Below, piece by piece: positions 27,193 through 37,100 of a stretch of DNA of 38,417 nucleotides. Position 1 is the stretch's first letter. Every line of letters starts with the position of its first letter. The notes beneath the pieces are model-generated. The model did not search any database. It worked only from the letters and a program-made list of their open reading frames with translations, and was not told the origin of the DNA. The position numbers were made by a program, and so were the translations under genes. The DNA comes from Aliivibrio sifiae (GTDB lineage: Bacteria > Pseudomonadota > Gammaproteobacteria > Enterobacterales > Vibrionaceae), in contig NZ_MSCO01000003.1 of the NCBI RefSeq assembly GCF_002954705.1, positions 365,126 to 403,542 on the forward strand, read 5' to 3'.

Positions 27193-27678
27193 TTATTCGT
27201 CGTCATATTCTTCTAAGCGAACACCTTCGATAAGATACCCTGTTTCTGCAAGTTCACTATTAATAGTTTCAGTCTTTAGCTTTCCAACAATGTAAATCAC
27301 ATCCCATAGTTGTTGAATCGGAGCGCCTTTCTCAAATTTTACGTAGATGATCTGGTTTGGTGGTGGTGGTGGAACATGGATGCAAGCACCAAAATAAGGG
27401 ACAAGTAAGAACTCGGTAATCATTTTGTCATCCCCTTCAAGTGGAATAACAAAGCCGGGGATCTTCACCATACTTCCGTTTAACTCTTGCCTAACCCCAC
27501 CAACAAGTGATTGCTGCATGGTACCACCATTATGGTCTATTTTTGGCATACCTACGGAATCAAATTGGTGACGTTCTTGCTGTGGAATTAAATCGATCCA
27601 ATCCAGTTTTAATACATCATCACTGTGTGCGAATAATGGCAATATGAGTAAGATAAAAGCGAGCAGTTTGTTCTTCAT
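27193..27678 (-). CDS. DUF3299 periplasmic protein of the zinc cluster
   Basis: The 161-residue precursor has a signal peptide (MKNKLLAFILLILPLFAHSD). The mature region is DUF3299-like: LDWIDLIPQQE, MVKIPGFVIPLEGDD, TEFLLVPYFGACIHVPPPPPNQIIYV. The Cys-Ile-His in GACIHVPPPPPNQ is a conserved spot that may bind metal. It is the last gene of the cluster, 10 bases after the permease gene, and would be a periplasmic accessory of zinc uptake (a later zrg letter in V. cholerae). The detailed role is unknown. Confidence 0.8.
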   Translation of the reverse strand: MKNKLLAFILLILPLFAHSDDVLKLDWIDLIPQQERHQFDSVGMPKIDHNGGTMQQSLVGGVRQELNGSMVKIPGFVIPLEGDDKMITEFLLVPYFGACIHVPPPPPNQIIYVKFEKGAPIQQLWDVIYIVGKLKTETINSELAETGYLIEGVRLEEYDDE

Positions 27679-27688
27679 GGGATACCTC

Positions 27689-28948
27689 TTAAAGTCTAAT
27701 GGTCATGCCGTCGCTGAGTGAGTTTTTATAAGCTTGAATAGCCGGAATTACCCCAATAATAAAGCCAGATAACAAAACAACAGCGAGTAATTTTAACTCA
27801 TATAATGTTGGTAGTGTTAGTTCAAGGGCTATGCCATAATATTGCTGAATTATAGGCTGTAATATTGCTAATGATAGGTATAAGCCTATAAGACCTACGA
27901 TGATCCCAAAACTGGTGATGACGATTGCTTCGCTAACCAGTAAAGTGAAAATATGCTTAGGTTGCGCTCCCATTGATCTTAGAATAGCCATCTCTCGACG
28001 CCGTTCTTGTAAGCTCGTCAATAAACTGGTTAGCATTCCCATTAAACCTGCTACAACAACAAAGATAGAAACAGCAAGCAATGCTTGTTCTGCTACAGAC
28101 ATCATTCCCCATAATTCATGTAAGGCTATTCCTGGAAGGATGGCGCTTAGTGGTTCTTTTGTGTAGTCATTGATATAGCGTTGCAGGGCAAAAGTCTGGA
28201 TTTTTGAATTAAGTCCAAGCATAAATGCTGTGATTTCTTTTGGTTCAAATTTATGTTGTTCTAAGATTTTTGCATCTGGCGTATTGCCTAGATGAGCCCC
28301 ACTTTCCCAACCGACATGTATTGCTTCTATTGCGCCAAGTGAGACATGTAATGTTTTATCTACTGGAGTTCCTGTTGGTTTTAAAATACCAGTCACCGTA
28401 AAGGGTAATTTATCATGGCGAGTGAATGATTTATCACTAATTCCATGGGCTATAATTAATTTATCTCCAAGATGATAGTTCAGTTTTTTTGCAACATCTG
28501 CACCGAGGACTACATCGAATAATTGAGTAAAAGGCTTACCTTCTTTAAAAGCTAACGGTTGTTTTTTTCCATATTGATAAAACCGGAAGTAATCTTGATT
28601 GGTTCCCATGACTCGAAAGCCTTTGTGTGAATCACCAAGAGAAATAGGGATTGACCATTTTACAGAGCGTTGATTGCTAATCTCTTGATAACTTTTCCAG
28701 TCAATATTGTTGGTTGCATTACCGATTCTAAATACAGAATAAAGTAAGAGGTTTACTTGTCCTGAGCGTGCTCCAACGATTAAATCTGTATTGGAAATTG
28801 TGTTGGCAAAGCTTGTTTTCGCTTGTGTTCTAATGCGTTCAACGCCCATCAATAACATGACAGAAATAGCGATAGTTACAATGGTTAGAATTACGGTTGT
28901 TTTGCGGTTTTTTAAACTTTTCCAAGCCAGCTGTGCGATACCTATCAT
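27689..28948 (-). CDS. ABC transporter permease, FtsX/MacB type, of the zinc cluster
   Basis: The 419-residue protein has one N-terminal helix (TVILTIVTIAISVMLLMGVERI), a large periplasmic domain (about 40-275) and three C-terminal helices, the FtsX/LolE/MacB topology. The ERRREMAILRSMGAQPKHIF motif before the third-last helix is typical of the family. Its ATG overlaps the end of the ATPase gene by four bases. Such proteins usually power changes in periplasmic partners rather than import through a pore, so its place in a zinc system is interesting. It corresponds to one of the zrgB-E genes of V. cholerae. Confidence 0.85.
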   Translation of the reverse strand: MIGIAQLAWKSLKNRKTTVILTIVTIAISVMLLMGVERIRTQAKTSFANTISNTDLIVGARSGQVNLLLYSVFRIGNATNNIDWKSYQEISNQRSVKWSIPISLGDSHKGFRVMGTNQDYFRFYQYGKKQPLAFKEGKPFTQLFDVVLGADVAKKLNYHLGDKLIIAHGISDKSFTRHDKLPFTVTGILKPTGTPVDKTLHVSLGAIEAIHVGWESGAHLGNTPDAKILEQHKFEPKEITAFMLGLNSKIQTFALQRYINDYTKEPLSAILPGIALHELWGMMSVAEQALLAVSIFVVVAGLMGMLTSLLTSLQERRREMAILRSMGAQPKHIFTLLVSEAIVITSFGIIVGLIGLYLSLAILQPIIQQYYGIALELTLPTLYELKLLAVVLLSGFIIGVIPAIQAYKNSLSDGMTIRL

Positions 28949-29634
28949 GTGATATCTCCTACGTTATTCAGTTCTCTCAAATCAATACTGTGGTCAAACA
29001 AAGACTCTAAGCTAGGATCATGACTGACAAATAACAAGCTTGCGCCACTTTCTTCACACTCATTCATTAAGAGCTGAATAAAGGCAAATCGAGTTTCGTG
29101 ATCTAATGCTGAGGTGGGTTCATCCGCAATAATTAATTTTGGCTTTCCAATAAAGGCTCTTGCTGCTGCGACTCGTTGTTGTTGGCCAATACTGAGGTCG
29201 GTTATTGGCTTATCAAAATGAGAAGAAGGTAATTGAAGCGTAGTTAAAAGACGTTTCGCTTCATTAATGAGTTCTTGTTTTGATAACGATTTTTTGGAGG
29301 AGAATTGATACGGCAATATAACGTTATCAATAACCGATAAATAAGGAAGAAGATTAAACTGTTGGAAAATATAACCAATATGGTCAGCTCGAAATCGATC
29401 TCTTTGGTTCGATGTAAGTTGATTGATGTCTATACCGTTAATGATAACGGTCCCTTCCGTTGGCGATAATATCCCAGTAAGTAGACTAAGTAAGGTTGAT
29501 TTACCACTGCCGCTAGGACCTTTGATAAATACTTTCGACCCCTGATTTTGTTGATAAATTGGAATGTCCAGCGTACGTTCTGTTTGATTTGGCCAGTAAA
29601 ATGTAAGATTTGATAATTCAATAATATTCATCAT
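28945..29634 (-). CDS. ABC transporter ATP-binding protein (LolD/MacB type) of the zinc cluster
   Basis: The 229 residues contain Walker A (IKGPSGSGKSTLLSLLTG), Q-loop (IGYIFQQFNLLPYLSVIDNV), signature (LSIGQQQRVAAARAF), Walker B (KLIIADEPTSALD) and the switch His (LLFVSHDPSLE). It pairs with the FtsX-type permease that overlaps its 3' end. No ribosome-binding site is evident before ATG 29634: a 9-bp hairpin ends four bases upstream. A second ATG follows immediately (MMN). Confidence 0.88.
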   Translation of the reverse strand: MMNIIELSNLTFYWPNQTERTLDIPIYQQNQGSKVFIKGPSGSGKSTLLSLLTGILSPTEGTVIINGIDINQLTSNQRDRFRADHIGYIFQQFNLLPYLSVIDNVILPYQFSSKKSLSKQELINEAKRLLTTLQLPSSHFDKPITDLSIGQQQRVAAARAFIGKPKLIIADEPTSALDHETRFAFIQLLMNECEESGASLLFVSHDPSLESLFDHSIDLRELNNVGDIT

Positions 29635-29638
29635 TATT

Positions 29639-29660
29639 ATGGCGGTGTTACCACCGCCAT
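29639..29660 (-). other. GC-rich hairpin between zrgA and the ATPase gene
   Basis: ATGGCGGTG (29639-29647) and CACCGCCAT (29652-29660) make a perfect 9-bp stem with a four-base loop. On the transcript it follows the zrgA stop and ends four bases before the ATPase start. With no T-run it is not a terminator; mRNA stabilisation or limiting translation of the ATPase is likely. Confidence 0.7.
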
Positions 29661-29666
29661 GCCTGC

Positions 29667-30287
<621 letters not shown>

Positions 30288-30334
30288 GTGTGCTTCCTAT
30301 TATTTAAGAGTGATAAATTAATGTATTTATTGAA

Positions 30335-30625
30335 TTAAAAAATAAGAAAAGGTGGAGCGCGTGAGTGTACGGTAATAGACGATGGGTCATTATTTTCTAC
30401 AATAGAGAATAATGAAGATATGATTTGTTGAGGAATAATTGGAAGAGAGACAATATGAGTAAGAACGCCTGAACCCATTGAGTGAAATAATTGGCAATGG
30501 TGATTTTCATGGTGCTGTATGTTTGAATCTATTTGGTGGTTTGCAATTTGAAAACCAAACAGCACTAAAAGAGTAACAAAACTCCAAGTCAACCAGCGCT
30601 GTTTAGTAAAAAAATACGATCGCAT
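30335..30625 (-). CDS. Small membrane-anchored His/Cys protein at the head of the zinc cluster (DUF2607-like)
   Basis: The 96-residue product has a basic N-terminus, one hydrophobic segment (WSFVTLLVLFGFQIANHQI, about 14-32) and a metal-binding-like stretch HHENHHCQLFH at 38-48, outside the membrane. I recall DUF2607 proteins of vibrios with this size and context; the assignment is tentative. It is the first gene after the Zur-like operator (ATG 30625; AGGG eight bases upstream), so it is likely made under zinc limitation. The stop is 47 bases before zrgA. Confidence 0.65.
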   Translation of the reverse strand: MRSYFFTKQRWLTWSFVTLLVLFGFQIANHQIDSNIQHHENHHCQLFHSMGSGVLTHIVSLPIIPQQIISSLFSIVENNDPSSITVHSRAPPFLIF

Positions 30626-30653
30626 TATACCGCCCTAAAGATATCTAGAGTTG

Positions 30654-30676
30654 TAAATGTAATAATATAACATTTT
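30654..30676. promoter_or_regulatory. Zur-like operator for the zinc cluster
   Basis: The 23-bp sequence matches 19 of 22 defined positions of the enterobacterial Zur consensus (GAAATGTTATA-N-TATAACATTTC). It reads AAATGTAATA-A-TATAACATTT in its core. It ends 29 bases before the start of the first zinc-cluster gene, in the gap after ytfJ. Zur bound to zinc would block the promoter there. Confidence 0.85.
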
Positions 30677-30693
30677 ATAAGCAAGCCATTTAT

Positions 30694-31245
30694 TTAAAGC
30701 TGACTATGAATTAAGTCGATCACTTGCTTTATTTGATCAACGGATAACTTTCCTTCCTGAACAAAAAGAACGCTTCCTTGTTGGTCTTGAACAATGATGG
30801 TTGAATTTTCTTTTTTAAGATCCCAAGCTTTAGCTACGGCACCATTTTCATCAAGAACCATAGAAGACCACGAGAATTCCTTTTTACTTTCTTCAGCCGA
30901 AGATTTTACAAAACCACCAGTACCCCAAATAGAATCGTCTTGATTGATGATAGTTGTTGTTTGATATTTTGTTTCGGGGAACTTTTCTAGCGTAATGGCA
31001 CTCATAAGATCAGCATTCATTGCTTTAGCGCTACTGCGGCCTGCAATAACTTGCAGAACTCTTACTTTTCCTTTGAGTTGTTCTGTATCCCACTTGCTAT
31101 ATTGGAATGCATTATCAACATAAAAAATCTCTCCATATTGGGTTACTGAGATTGATGGTACTGGTTGATTTAGCACAATGTTGTGAGCAAAAGAAAGGGA
31201 AGGTAGTAGGCAAGCTGTGAGTACTAATAGTTTTACTTTTTTCAT
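30694..31245 (-). CDS. ytfJ: YtfJ-family periplasmic protein
   Basis: The 183-residue precursor has a signal peptide (MKKVKLLVLTACLLPSLSFA) and a thioredoxin-like fold without the CxxC pair: LNQPVPSISVTQYGEIFY, LKGKVRVLQVIAGRSSAKAMNADLM and GAVAKAWDLKKENSTIIVQDQQGSVLFVQEG. The family is found next to ytfK in gamma-proteobacteria and its function is unknown. ATG 31245 follows AAGGATAACTATA. The stop is 18 bases from the Zur-like site of the next operon, so read-through into the zinc genes is possible. Confidence 0.88.
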   Translation of the reverse strand: MKKVKLLVLTACLLPSLSFAHNIVLNQPVPSISVTQYGEIFYVDNAFQYSKWDTEQLKGKVRVLQVIAGRSSAKAMNADLMSAITLEKFPETKYQTTTIINQDDSIWGTGGFVKSSAEESKKEFSWSSMVLDENGAVAKAWDLKKENSTIIVQDQQGSVLFVQEGKLSVDQIKQVIDLIHSQL

Positions 31246-31357
31246 TATAGTTATCCTTAGATATGAGTTTGGATAGTGTAGTGCAGAGAAAAAGAAAAAG
31301 CGATTCGACCAGTAATATGTAATTATTGATATTTGTTAATTAAATGTGAAGTCTAAC

Positions 31358-31386
31358 TTGTTGTACGCTGTTCTGTGTCTTATAAT
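31358..31386 (+). promoter_or_regulatory. Promoter for ytfK
   Basis: TTGTTG at 31358-31363 and TATAAT at 31381-31386 are separated by 17 bases, a good sigma-70 promoter. Transcription would begin near 31393 and give a leader of about 100 bases. Confidence 0.6.
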
Positions 31387-31394
31387 GTTATTCG

Positions 31395-31415
31395 ATGTCT
31401 CTCAAAGACATTTTT
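31395..31415 (+). other. Small terminator-like hairpin in the ytfK leader
   Basis: ATGTCT (31395-31400) pairs with AGACAT (31406-31411) with a five-base loop, followed by TTTTT. It sits at the very start of the predicted transcript. The stem is short, so attenuation is only a possibility. Confidence 0.35.
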
Positions 31416-31495
31416 AGGTAAGGCATAGTGACGATGTACAATATGTTTTGATGGACTATTAATAAAACCTTATATGGATTATTGAGGTAATGGCT

Positions 31496-31705
31496 ATGTT
31501 TAGAAATTTTAAGGCTTATCGACCACTTCAAGTAGCTCGGTTTGTAAAAACGTTATTTAAAGGAAAGCTTCATATTGAGGGAGTTGGTTCATTCGAGTTT
31601 GACGGAGGGAAGCTCCTTATGCCAAATAATGAAAATAAAAAAATGCTATCAGTTATGAGTGAGGTTAATCAGCATATTCGTCAACTTTCTCTTGCTCCAG
31701 CCTAA
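31496..31705 (+). CDS. ytfK: YtfK (DUF1107) protein
   Basis: The 69-residue product closely follows the E. coli YtfK pattern: YRPLQVARFVKTLFKGKLHI, GVGSFEFDGGKLLMPNN and LSVMSEVNQHIRQL. In E. coli YtfK promotes (p)ppGpp build-up through SpoT during phosphate or fatty-acid starvation. ATG 31496 is chosen because GAGG lies eight bases upstream; ATG 31490 would leave only two bases. It has its own promoter and terminator, and the neighbours ytfJ, msrA, tamA and tamB match the usual gene order. Confidence 0.9.
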   Translation: MFRNFKAYRPLQVARFVKTLFKGKLHIEGVGSFEFDGGKLLMPNNENKKMLSVMSEVNQHIRQLSLAPA

Positions 31706-31722
31706 AACCAATGAATAAAAAG

Positions 31723-31754
31723 AAAAGGTGCTTCTGAAAAGAGCACCTTTTTTA
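31723..31754. terminator. Terminator after ytfK
   Basis: AAAAGGTGCT (31723-31732) and AGCACCTTTT (31742-31751) form a 10-bp stem with a nine-base loop, followed by more T residues. A-runs on the other side make it usable for msrA on the minus strand. Confidence 0.88.
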
Positions 31755-31755
31755 A

Positions 31756-32340
31756 TTATATGAAACAAACCCCAGTCCCACCTAGGCCACAGTATCCATT
31801 TGGATTTTTGGCTAAGTATTGTTGGTGTTCTTCTTCTGCAAAATAGAAGGTTGATGCTGCCTTAATTTCAGTTGTAATAGGGTGGGTAATGTTTTGTGCT
31901 CGTAAGGCGGTTTGGTATTGTTGTTTTGTTTGTTCGGCAATTAATTGTTGATGATTGGAATGAGTATAAATTACGGATCGATATTGTGTGCCGATATCAT
32001 TGCCTTGTCGCATTCCTTGAGTGGGGTCGTGCTTTTGCCAAAAAGAATGAAGCAAGGTTTCTATAGATATGATTGAAGGGTCAAAAATGACCTTAACAAC
32101 TTCTGCATGTTCAGTACTACCTGAGCAAACCTCTTTATAAGTAGGATCTATTGTTTTTCCTCCGCTATATCCAACAGCGGTAGAATACACGCCTGGTAAT
32201 TGCCAAAAGAGGCGCTCAGCTCCCCAAAAGCAACCCATCCCAAAATAAATAACATCATGCTCTTTAGGCTGGTTATTTAAATTAACGTTAAAGATAAAAT
32301 GAGGGGATAGATTCATCGCGTTACTTTTATTTATCGTCAT
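31756..32340 (-). CDS. msrA: Peptide methionine-S-sulfoxide reductase A
   Basis: MsrA repairs oxidised methionine (S-form) in proteins. The active-site [11 protein letters not shown] is near residue 35-45 (Cys nucleophile), followed by [32 protein letters not shown] and the resolving C-terminal Cys region ([16 protein letters not shown]). ATG 32340 is chosen (GAAGGA six bases upstream, 194 residues); a longer frame from 32412 adds 24 unlikely residues. It is divergent from tamA, as in related genomes. Confidence 0.93.
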   Translation of the reverse strand: MTINKSNAMNLSPHFIFNVNLNNQPKEHDVIYFGMGCFWGAERLFWQLPGVYSTAVGYSGGKTIDPTYKEVCSGSTEHAEVVKVIFDPSIISIETLLHSFWQKHDPTQGMRQGNDIGTQYRSVIYTHSNHQQLIAEQTKQQYQTALRAQNITHPITTEIKAASTFYFAEEEHQQYLAKNPNGYCGLGGTGVCFI

Positions 32341-32453
32341 GTCGCATCCTTCACCTGAGTCATTTGGAAGAGTTTTACCTTGTGCTACTCTACAAAGCGA
32401 GTAAATTACCATTACATAGAATGTATTATTGAATCAATAGAATAATTATCAGT

Positions 32454-34175
32454 ATGACAAAGAAGTTACCCCTCTTTTTTATTTCCTGTTTGTTTATTAT
32501 GCCAGCTTACGTGATAGCCGAAACAGAGTTAGACATTGAGGGTTTAGAAGGACCTTTATTGAGTAATGTAGAAGCTTACATCTCAGAAATACCAGAAGAA
32601 GATTATTCCGTTTCTCTTCGCTTTCAATCTCGCCTTGAGGAAAGCATTAATGACGCACTCAAAGCGTTAGGCTATTACCAGCCAGTAACTACTTTTACCG
32701 TTGAAGGGGAAGAAGGAGATCATACTCTTTTAATCACTATTGACCCTGGAGAGCCTGTTTATATCTATGTCAGTGATATATTAATTACGGGTGAGGCTAA
32801 AAATGATGTCGATTTTATTCAAGCTGTAGATAATTCTGGTTTGAATTTAGGGCAAGTATTAAATCATGGTAGTTATGAAAGTTTGAAAAGTACATTACAA
32901 AATTTAGCGTTAAGGAAGGGCTATTTTGATGGAGACTTTTCATTAAATCAATTAGAAGTTGCTCCTGGGCGACATCAGGCAATGGTGCGTTTGCATTATG
33001 ATAGTGGCCAGCGCTATAGCTTTGGTGTAACGACGATTAAAGGAAGCCAGATTGAAGAAAAGCGTGTCCGCTCAATTATTCCTTTTAAAGAGGGTGACCC
33101 ATACCTTGCAAGCCAAATTGGCGATCTAAACCAATCACTTTCTAATACTGAATGGTTTTCCTCTGTTTATGTTGAGCCTGATCTTAACTCTGTAGGAAAA
33201 AGCCGGCAGTTACCGATGAAAGTTCATTTATCACCACAAGTACGTAATCAAATCGAAACAAGTATTGGTTACTCCACTGATGTTGGTGTTAGAGGTAAGA
33301 TTCGTTGGAAAAAACCATGGTTAAATCAATATGGGCACAGTCTAGATAGCGCTATTTCTGTCTCAAAGCCAGAACAAGAAGCAACAGTGTCATATAAAAT
33401 ACCTCTCGAGCAAGTGCTTAAAGATTATTACATTGTTAAGTATGGTTTGAAGAATGTAGATAATAGAGATACCGACAGTTTAGAATCAAATTTGGCTTTT
33501 GAAAGGCATTGGGTATTTGATTCTGGGTGGCACCGTACTATTTACACTCGTTTTCTTTATGAAGAATTTACCCAAGGTATTCAAGATGGTTCTGCATGGC
33601 TAGTGCTTCCTGGTATTTCGTTTTCGCAGACACGGAGCCGTGGTGGCACGATGCCAATGTGGGGGGATAAAAAAGCCTTCACGATTGAAGCTACAGATCA
33701 AGCTCTAACCTCTGACGCCAAACTACTTCGTCTTCAAGCCCAGGGAGCGATTATTCGTAGCCTTGGGGAGAATCATCGAGGTGTTGCTAGGGCGGAAGTC
33801 GGGGCAATTTATACAGATAACTTTTATAAATTACCACCATCTATCCGATTCTTTGCAGGTGGTGACAATAGTATTCGTGGTTATGGTTATGAAGAGGTGT
33901 CTCCAAAAGATAGCGAAGGTTATTTAACTGGTGGTCAATTTATGGCAACAACAAGCCTAGAGTATCAATATCGAGTTGTTGGCAATTGGTGGTTAGCAAC
34001 ATTTGTGGATTACGGTGATGCTTGGATAGAAACACCTGATTGGAAAATGGGGGCGGGTATGGGGATTCGATGGGCCTCTCCTGTTGGACCTGTTCGATTA
34101 GATTTTGCGTGGGGCTTTGATGCTGAACCTGGTGATGAATTTAAAATTCATTTTACGTTAGGGCCTGAAATATGA
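32454..34175 (+). CDS. tamA: TamA, outer membrane component of the TAM complex
   Basis: The 573-residue precursor has a signal peptide (to about AYVIA), three POTRA-like repeats (about 20-265, for example FTVEGEEGDHTLLITIDPGE and YSFGVTTIKGSQIEEKRVRSI), and an Omp85 barrel (from about 265, RNQIETSIGYSTDVGVRGKI to LDFAWGFDAEPGDEFKIHF). The RFFAGGDNSIRGYGYE motif of Omp85 loop 6 is present. TamA works with TamB in outer-membrane assembly and lipid transport. The stop overlaps the tamB start by four bases (ATGA). Confidence 0.95.
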   Translation: MTKKLPLFFISCLFIMPAYVIAETELDIEGLEGPLLSNVEAYISEIPEEDYSVSLRFQSRLEESINDALKALGYYQPVTTFTVEGEEGDHTLLITIDPGEPVYIYVSDILITGEAKNDVDFIQAVDNSGLNLGQVLNHGSYESLKSTLQNLALRKGYFDGDFSLNQLEVAPGRHQAMVRLHYDSGQRYSFGVTTIKGSQIEEKRVRSIIPFKEGDPYLASQIGDLNQSLSNTEWFSSVYVEPDLNSVGKSRQLPMKVHLSPQVRNQIETSIGYSTDVGVRGKIRWKKPWLNQYGHSLDSAISVSKPEQEATVSYKIPLEQVLKDYYIVKYGLKNVDNRDTDSLESNLAFERHWVFDSGWHRTIYTRFLYEEFTQGIQDGSAWLVLPGISFSQTRSRGGTMPMWGDKKAFTIEATDQALTSDAKLLRLQAQGAIIRSLGENHRGVARAEVGAIYTDNFYKLPPSIRFFAGGDNSIRGYGYEEVSPKDSEGYLTGGQFMATTSLEYQYRVVGNWWLATFVDYGDAWIETPDWKMGAGMGIRWASPVGPVRLDFAWGFDAEPGDEFKIHFTLGPEI

Positions 34176-37100
34176 GTTCTTTAGATATAGAAGCAAAGAA
34201 AAAAATATTAAAAAAGAGGCATAAATTAAGCCGTCATTGTATTTGTTTAGCGTTATTTTTACCAAGCTTCCTACTAATTACTCTCTTATTGATAGGAGCA
34301 TTAGTTTTTACTAACACAGGATTAAAATTGATTGTTTGGGGGGCCGAAAAAGCATTACCTCAACTATCAATAAAAAGTACAAAAGGAAGTTTGCTTCCTG
34401 AATTCTCTTTATCTGGCGTATCTTATAAGGATAAAGAGCTACTTAATGTTGATATCTCTGACTTTCATCTAGCAATTACAGCTAAATGCTTAATGCAGCC
34501 GTCTATTTGTATTGATGATATATCTATAAATGGATTGACTTTAGACTTCCCTAAATTACCACAACCGACTGAGCAATCAGTTAATGAAAAAGAGGAGGCA
34601 CCAAATAAGCTGCTTTCTATTCCATTACCCATAAATATATCCAATATTACTCTTAATAATGTTAATGCTAATATTTTAGGTAACCATCTTCAATGGAATA
34701 CGTTTTCTACAGGTATAGAGCTATATAAAAGTGATTTAACTATTACTCCTTTGAAGTGGCAGCATATCCGTGTTGAGTTAGCTAAGGGTAGAATCAAAGG
34801 GCCTTCAACAGAAAAAGTCCCTGCACCGGAGGATGAGACGACAATTACTCTACCAGATGTTTATATCCCTCTTAATATTAACGTTGAACAGTTTAAGTTA
34901 CGTGATTTCATTTTAGAGCAAGAGGTCCCTGTAGAGATCAATCAATTAAACTTTAAGGGATTTGCTGGTGAATCTAATGTACACATTTCAGAGTTTTATT
35001 TAGATATGCCCCAAGTAGATGTGTCTTTAAAAAATGACATTACTTTAAAAGATGATTACCCATTAAACCTAGAAGCAACTGCTGAATTAAAAGAAACTGA
35101 ATTAAAAGGACATAAAATTAAACTGATTGCGGGAGGAAGCATTGCAGATTTAGATGTTAATTTGCGCATTTTGGGTGGGTTAAAGGCGACGGTAGATATA
35201 GATGTTCAACCATTAGAGAAAACGTTGCCTTTTGAGCTTCATGTATCTAAGACCGATTTATATTGGCCATTAATCGGAGAAAAAGAGTTTAAGTTATCGG
35301 TCCCTAATATAAAGGCAAAGGGAGAGCTTGATAAATACCGATTTTCGGGAGCTTTATATATAGACGGGAAGGCTATCCCTCAAACAGACCTTCGACTGGA
35401 AGGTAAAGGGAACTTACAGGAAGTTAATTTTTCTGATTTCATGATTGATACATTAGGCGGAACTATTTCTGGTAATGCTGAAGTTAATTGGGCTTCTTTA
35501 GCTAATTGGAAAAGTACGGTTTATTTACAAAATATTCAACCAGGACTTCAATGGACTGCAGCAGAAGGTAACATTAGTGGGAAAATCGTGACTGCTGGAA
35601 ATCTAACAGAAAAAGGTGGCTGGGAGGTAAGCACGCCTATTATTGATATTAATGGTATATTTAGAAAATATCCGTTGCATATTAATGGTGTCTTAAATGC
35701 CGATGATATTAATGGCGCTGGTGAACCACACATTGATATTTCACAGTTAACCCTAAATCATGGCGATAATGGACTTTCTATTTCAGGTTCTTTAGATAAA
35801 GAGTGGAATCTTGATGTTGATATTGATTTCCCTGAGTTGTCAGATAGTGTCCCAGAGGTTCTCGGAAAGATCGTTGGTAATATTGAATTAACGGGAAAAC
35901 TAGCAGAGCCACGAATTAATATTGATATAGATGCTTTAGGTCTGAAAGTTAAAGAAGGCACATTAAAAAAAGCGTCGATTCAGGGATATATTATACCAAC
36001 ACCTATGATTGATGCTGATGTGAGTATCAATCTATTAGATGGCCAATATCAAAAGCACGCCCTTAATGATTTGGTTATCCGTTTTAGTGGTAAAGAACAT
36101 AATCATAAATTACAAATTGATTTAGATTCGAATGTGATTGATTCCCATCTATTATTTAAAGGTGCACTAAACCGAAATAAAGGATGGCAAGGTGAGTTGA
36201 GTGAAGCTGATGTTAATACTGATATTGGCTCATGGAAATTAGATAAGAAAGCTTCTCTTGCTTATGATATTAAAAAAGAAGAGCTTTTTGTACAGGCGAA
36301 TTGCTGGAGTCAGGGGAATACTTCTTTATGTCTTAATAAAGATTTAAGAACTGGAAAATCAGGTAGTGCAGACGTGAGTATTAAGCATTTTGAATTCAAT
36401 AAAATTAAGAAGTTCTTACCTGAAGAAACTGCTATTACAGGAGAGGTTAACCTTGATGCATTAGCCAAGTGGTCGAGTGGCACAAAACCATATATTAAGG
36501 CTGCCCTCTATCTACCAGAAGGTAATGTGCAACAAAAAATGGAGGAAACACTTAAAGTAGGGTGGGATAAAATTCTTATTAATGCAGAAATGCAAAATGA
36601 TGAACTATCAACCGATTGGTTAATTTCATTAACGGGCAATGGTCTGCTGAAAGGAAACCTTAAGATAGATAATCCTACTGGAAGCAAAGAATTAAGTGGT
36701 AACTCAAAGATCGAACAGCTTTCATTAAAGATGCTTAAACCCCTTCTTGGTGAATACAGTCAATTAAACGCAATGATTAATTCTGATATTAATATCTCGG
36801 GTAAAGCAGAACACCCTAAATTATCAGGGGACCTTAACGTTGAGAATATTGAAGTAAAGGGGGAAGTGTCACCTGTAGACATTAATGACGGAAATATAAA
36901 TATAAACCTTGCTGGTCATAGCGGGAAACTAACATCAGTGATAACTACATCAGATGGTGACCTTAATATTACAGGAACTGGTGATTGGTCTGACTTAGCT
37001 AACTGGAAAGTAGGATTAGATGTTTATGGCAAAGAGCTTCAAGTTAATGTTCCACCTATGGTCAAATTAAAAGTAAAACCTGATATGAAAATTAGGATAA

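Noticed and set aside
32341-32412. Longer N-terminus for MsrA
   Set aside because: The 24 extra residues have no ribosome-binding site in front and no family resemblance; ATG 32340 does.
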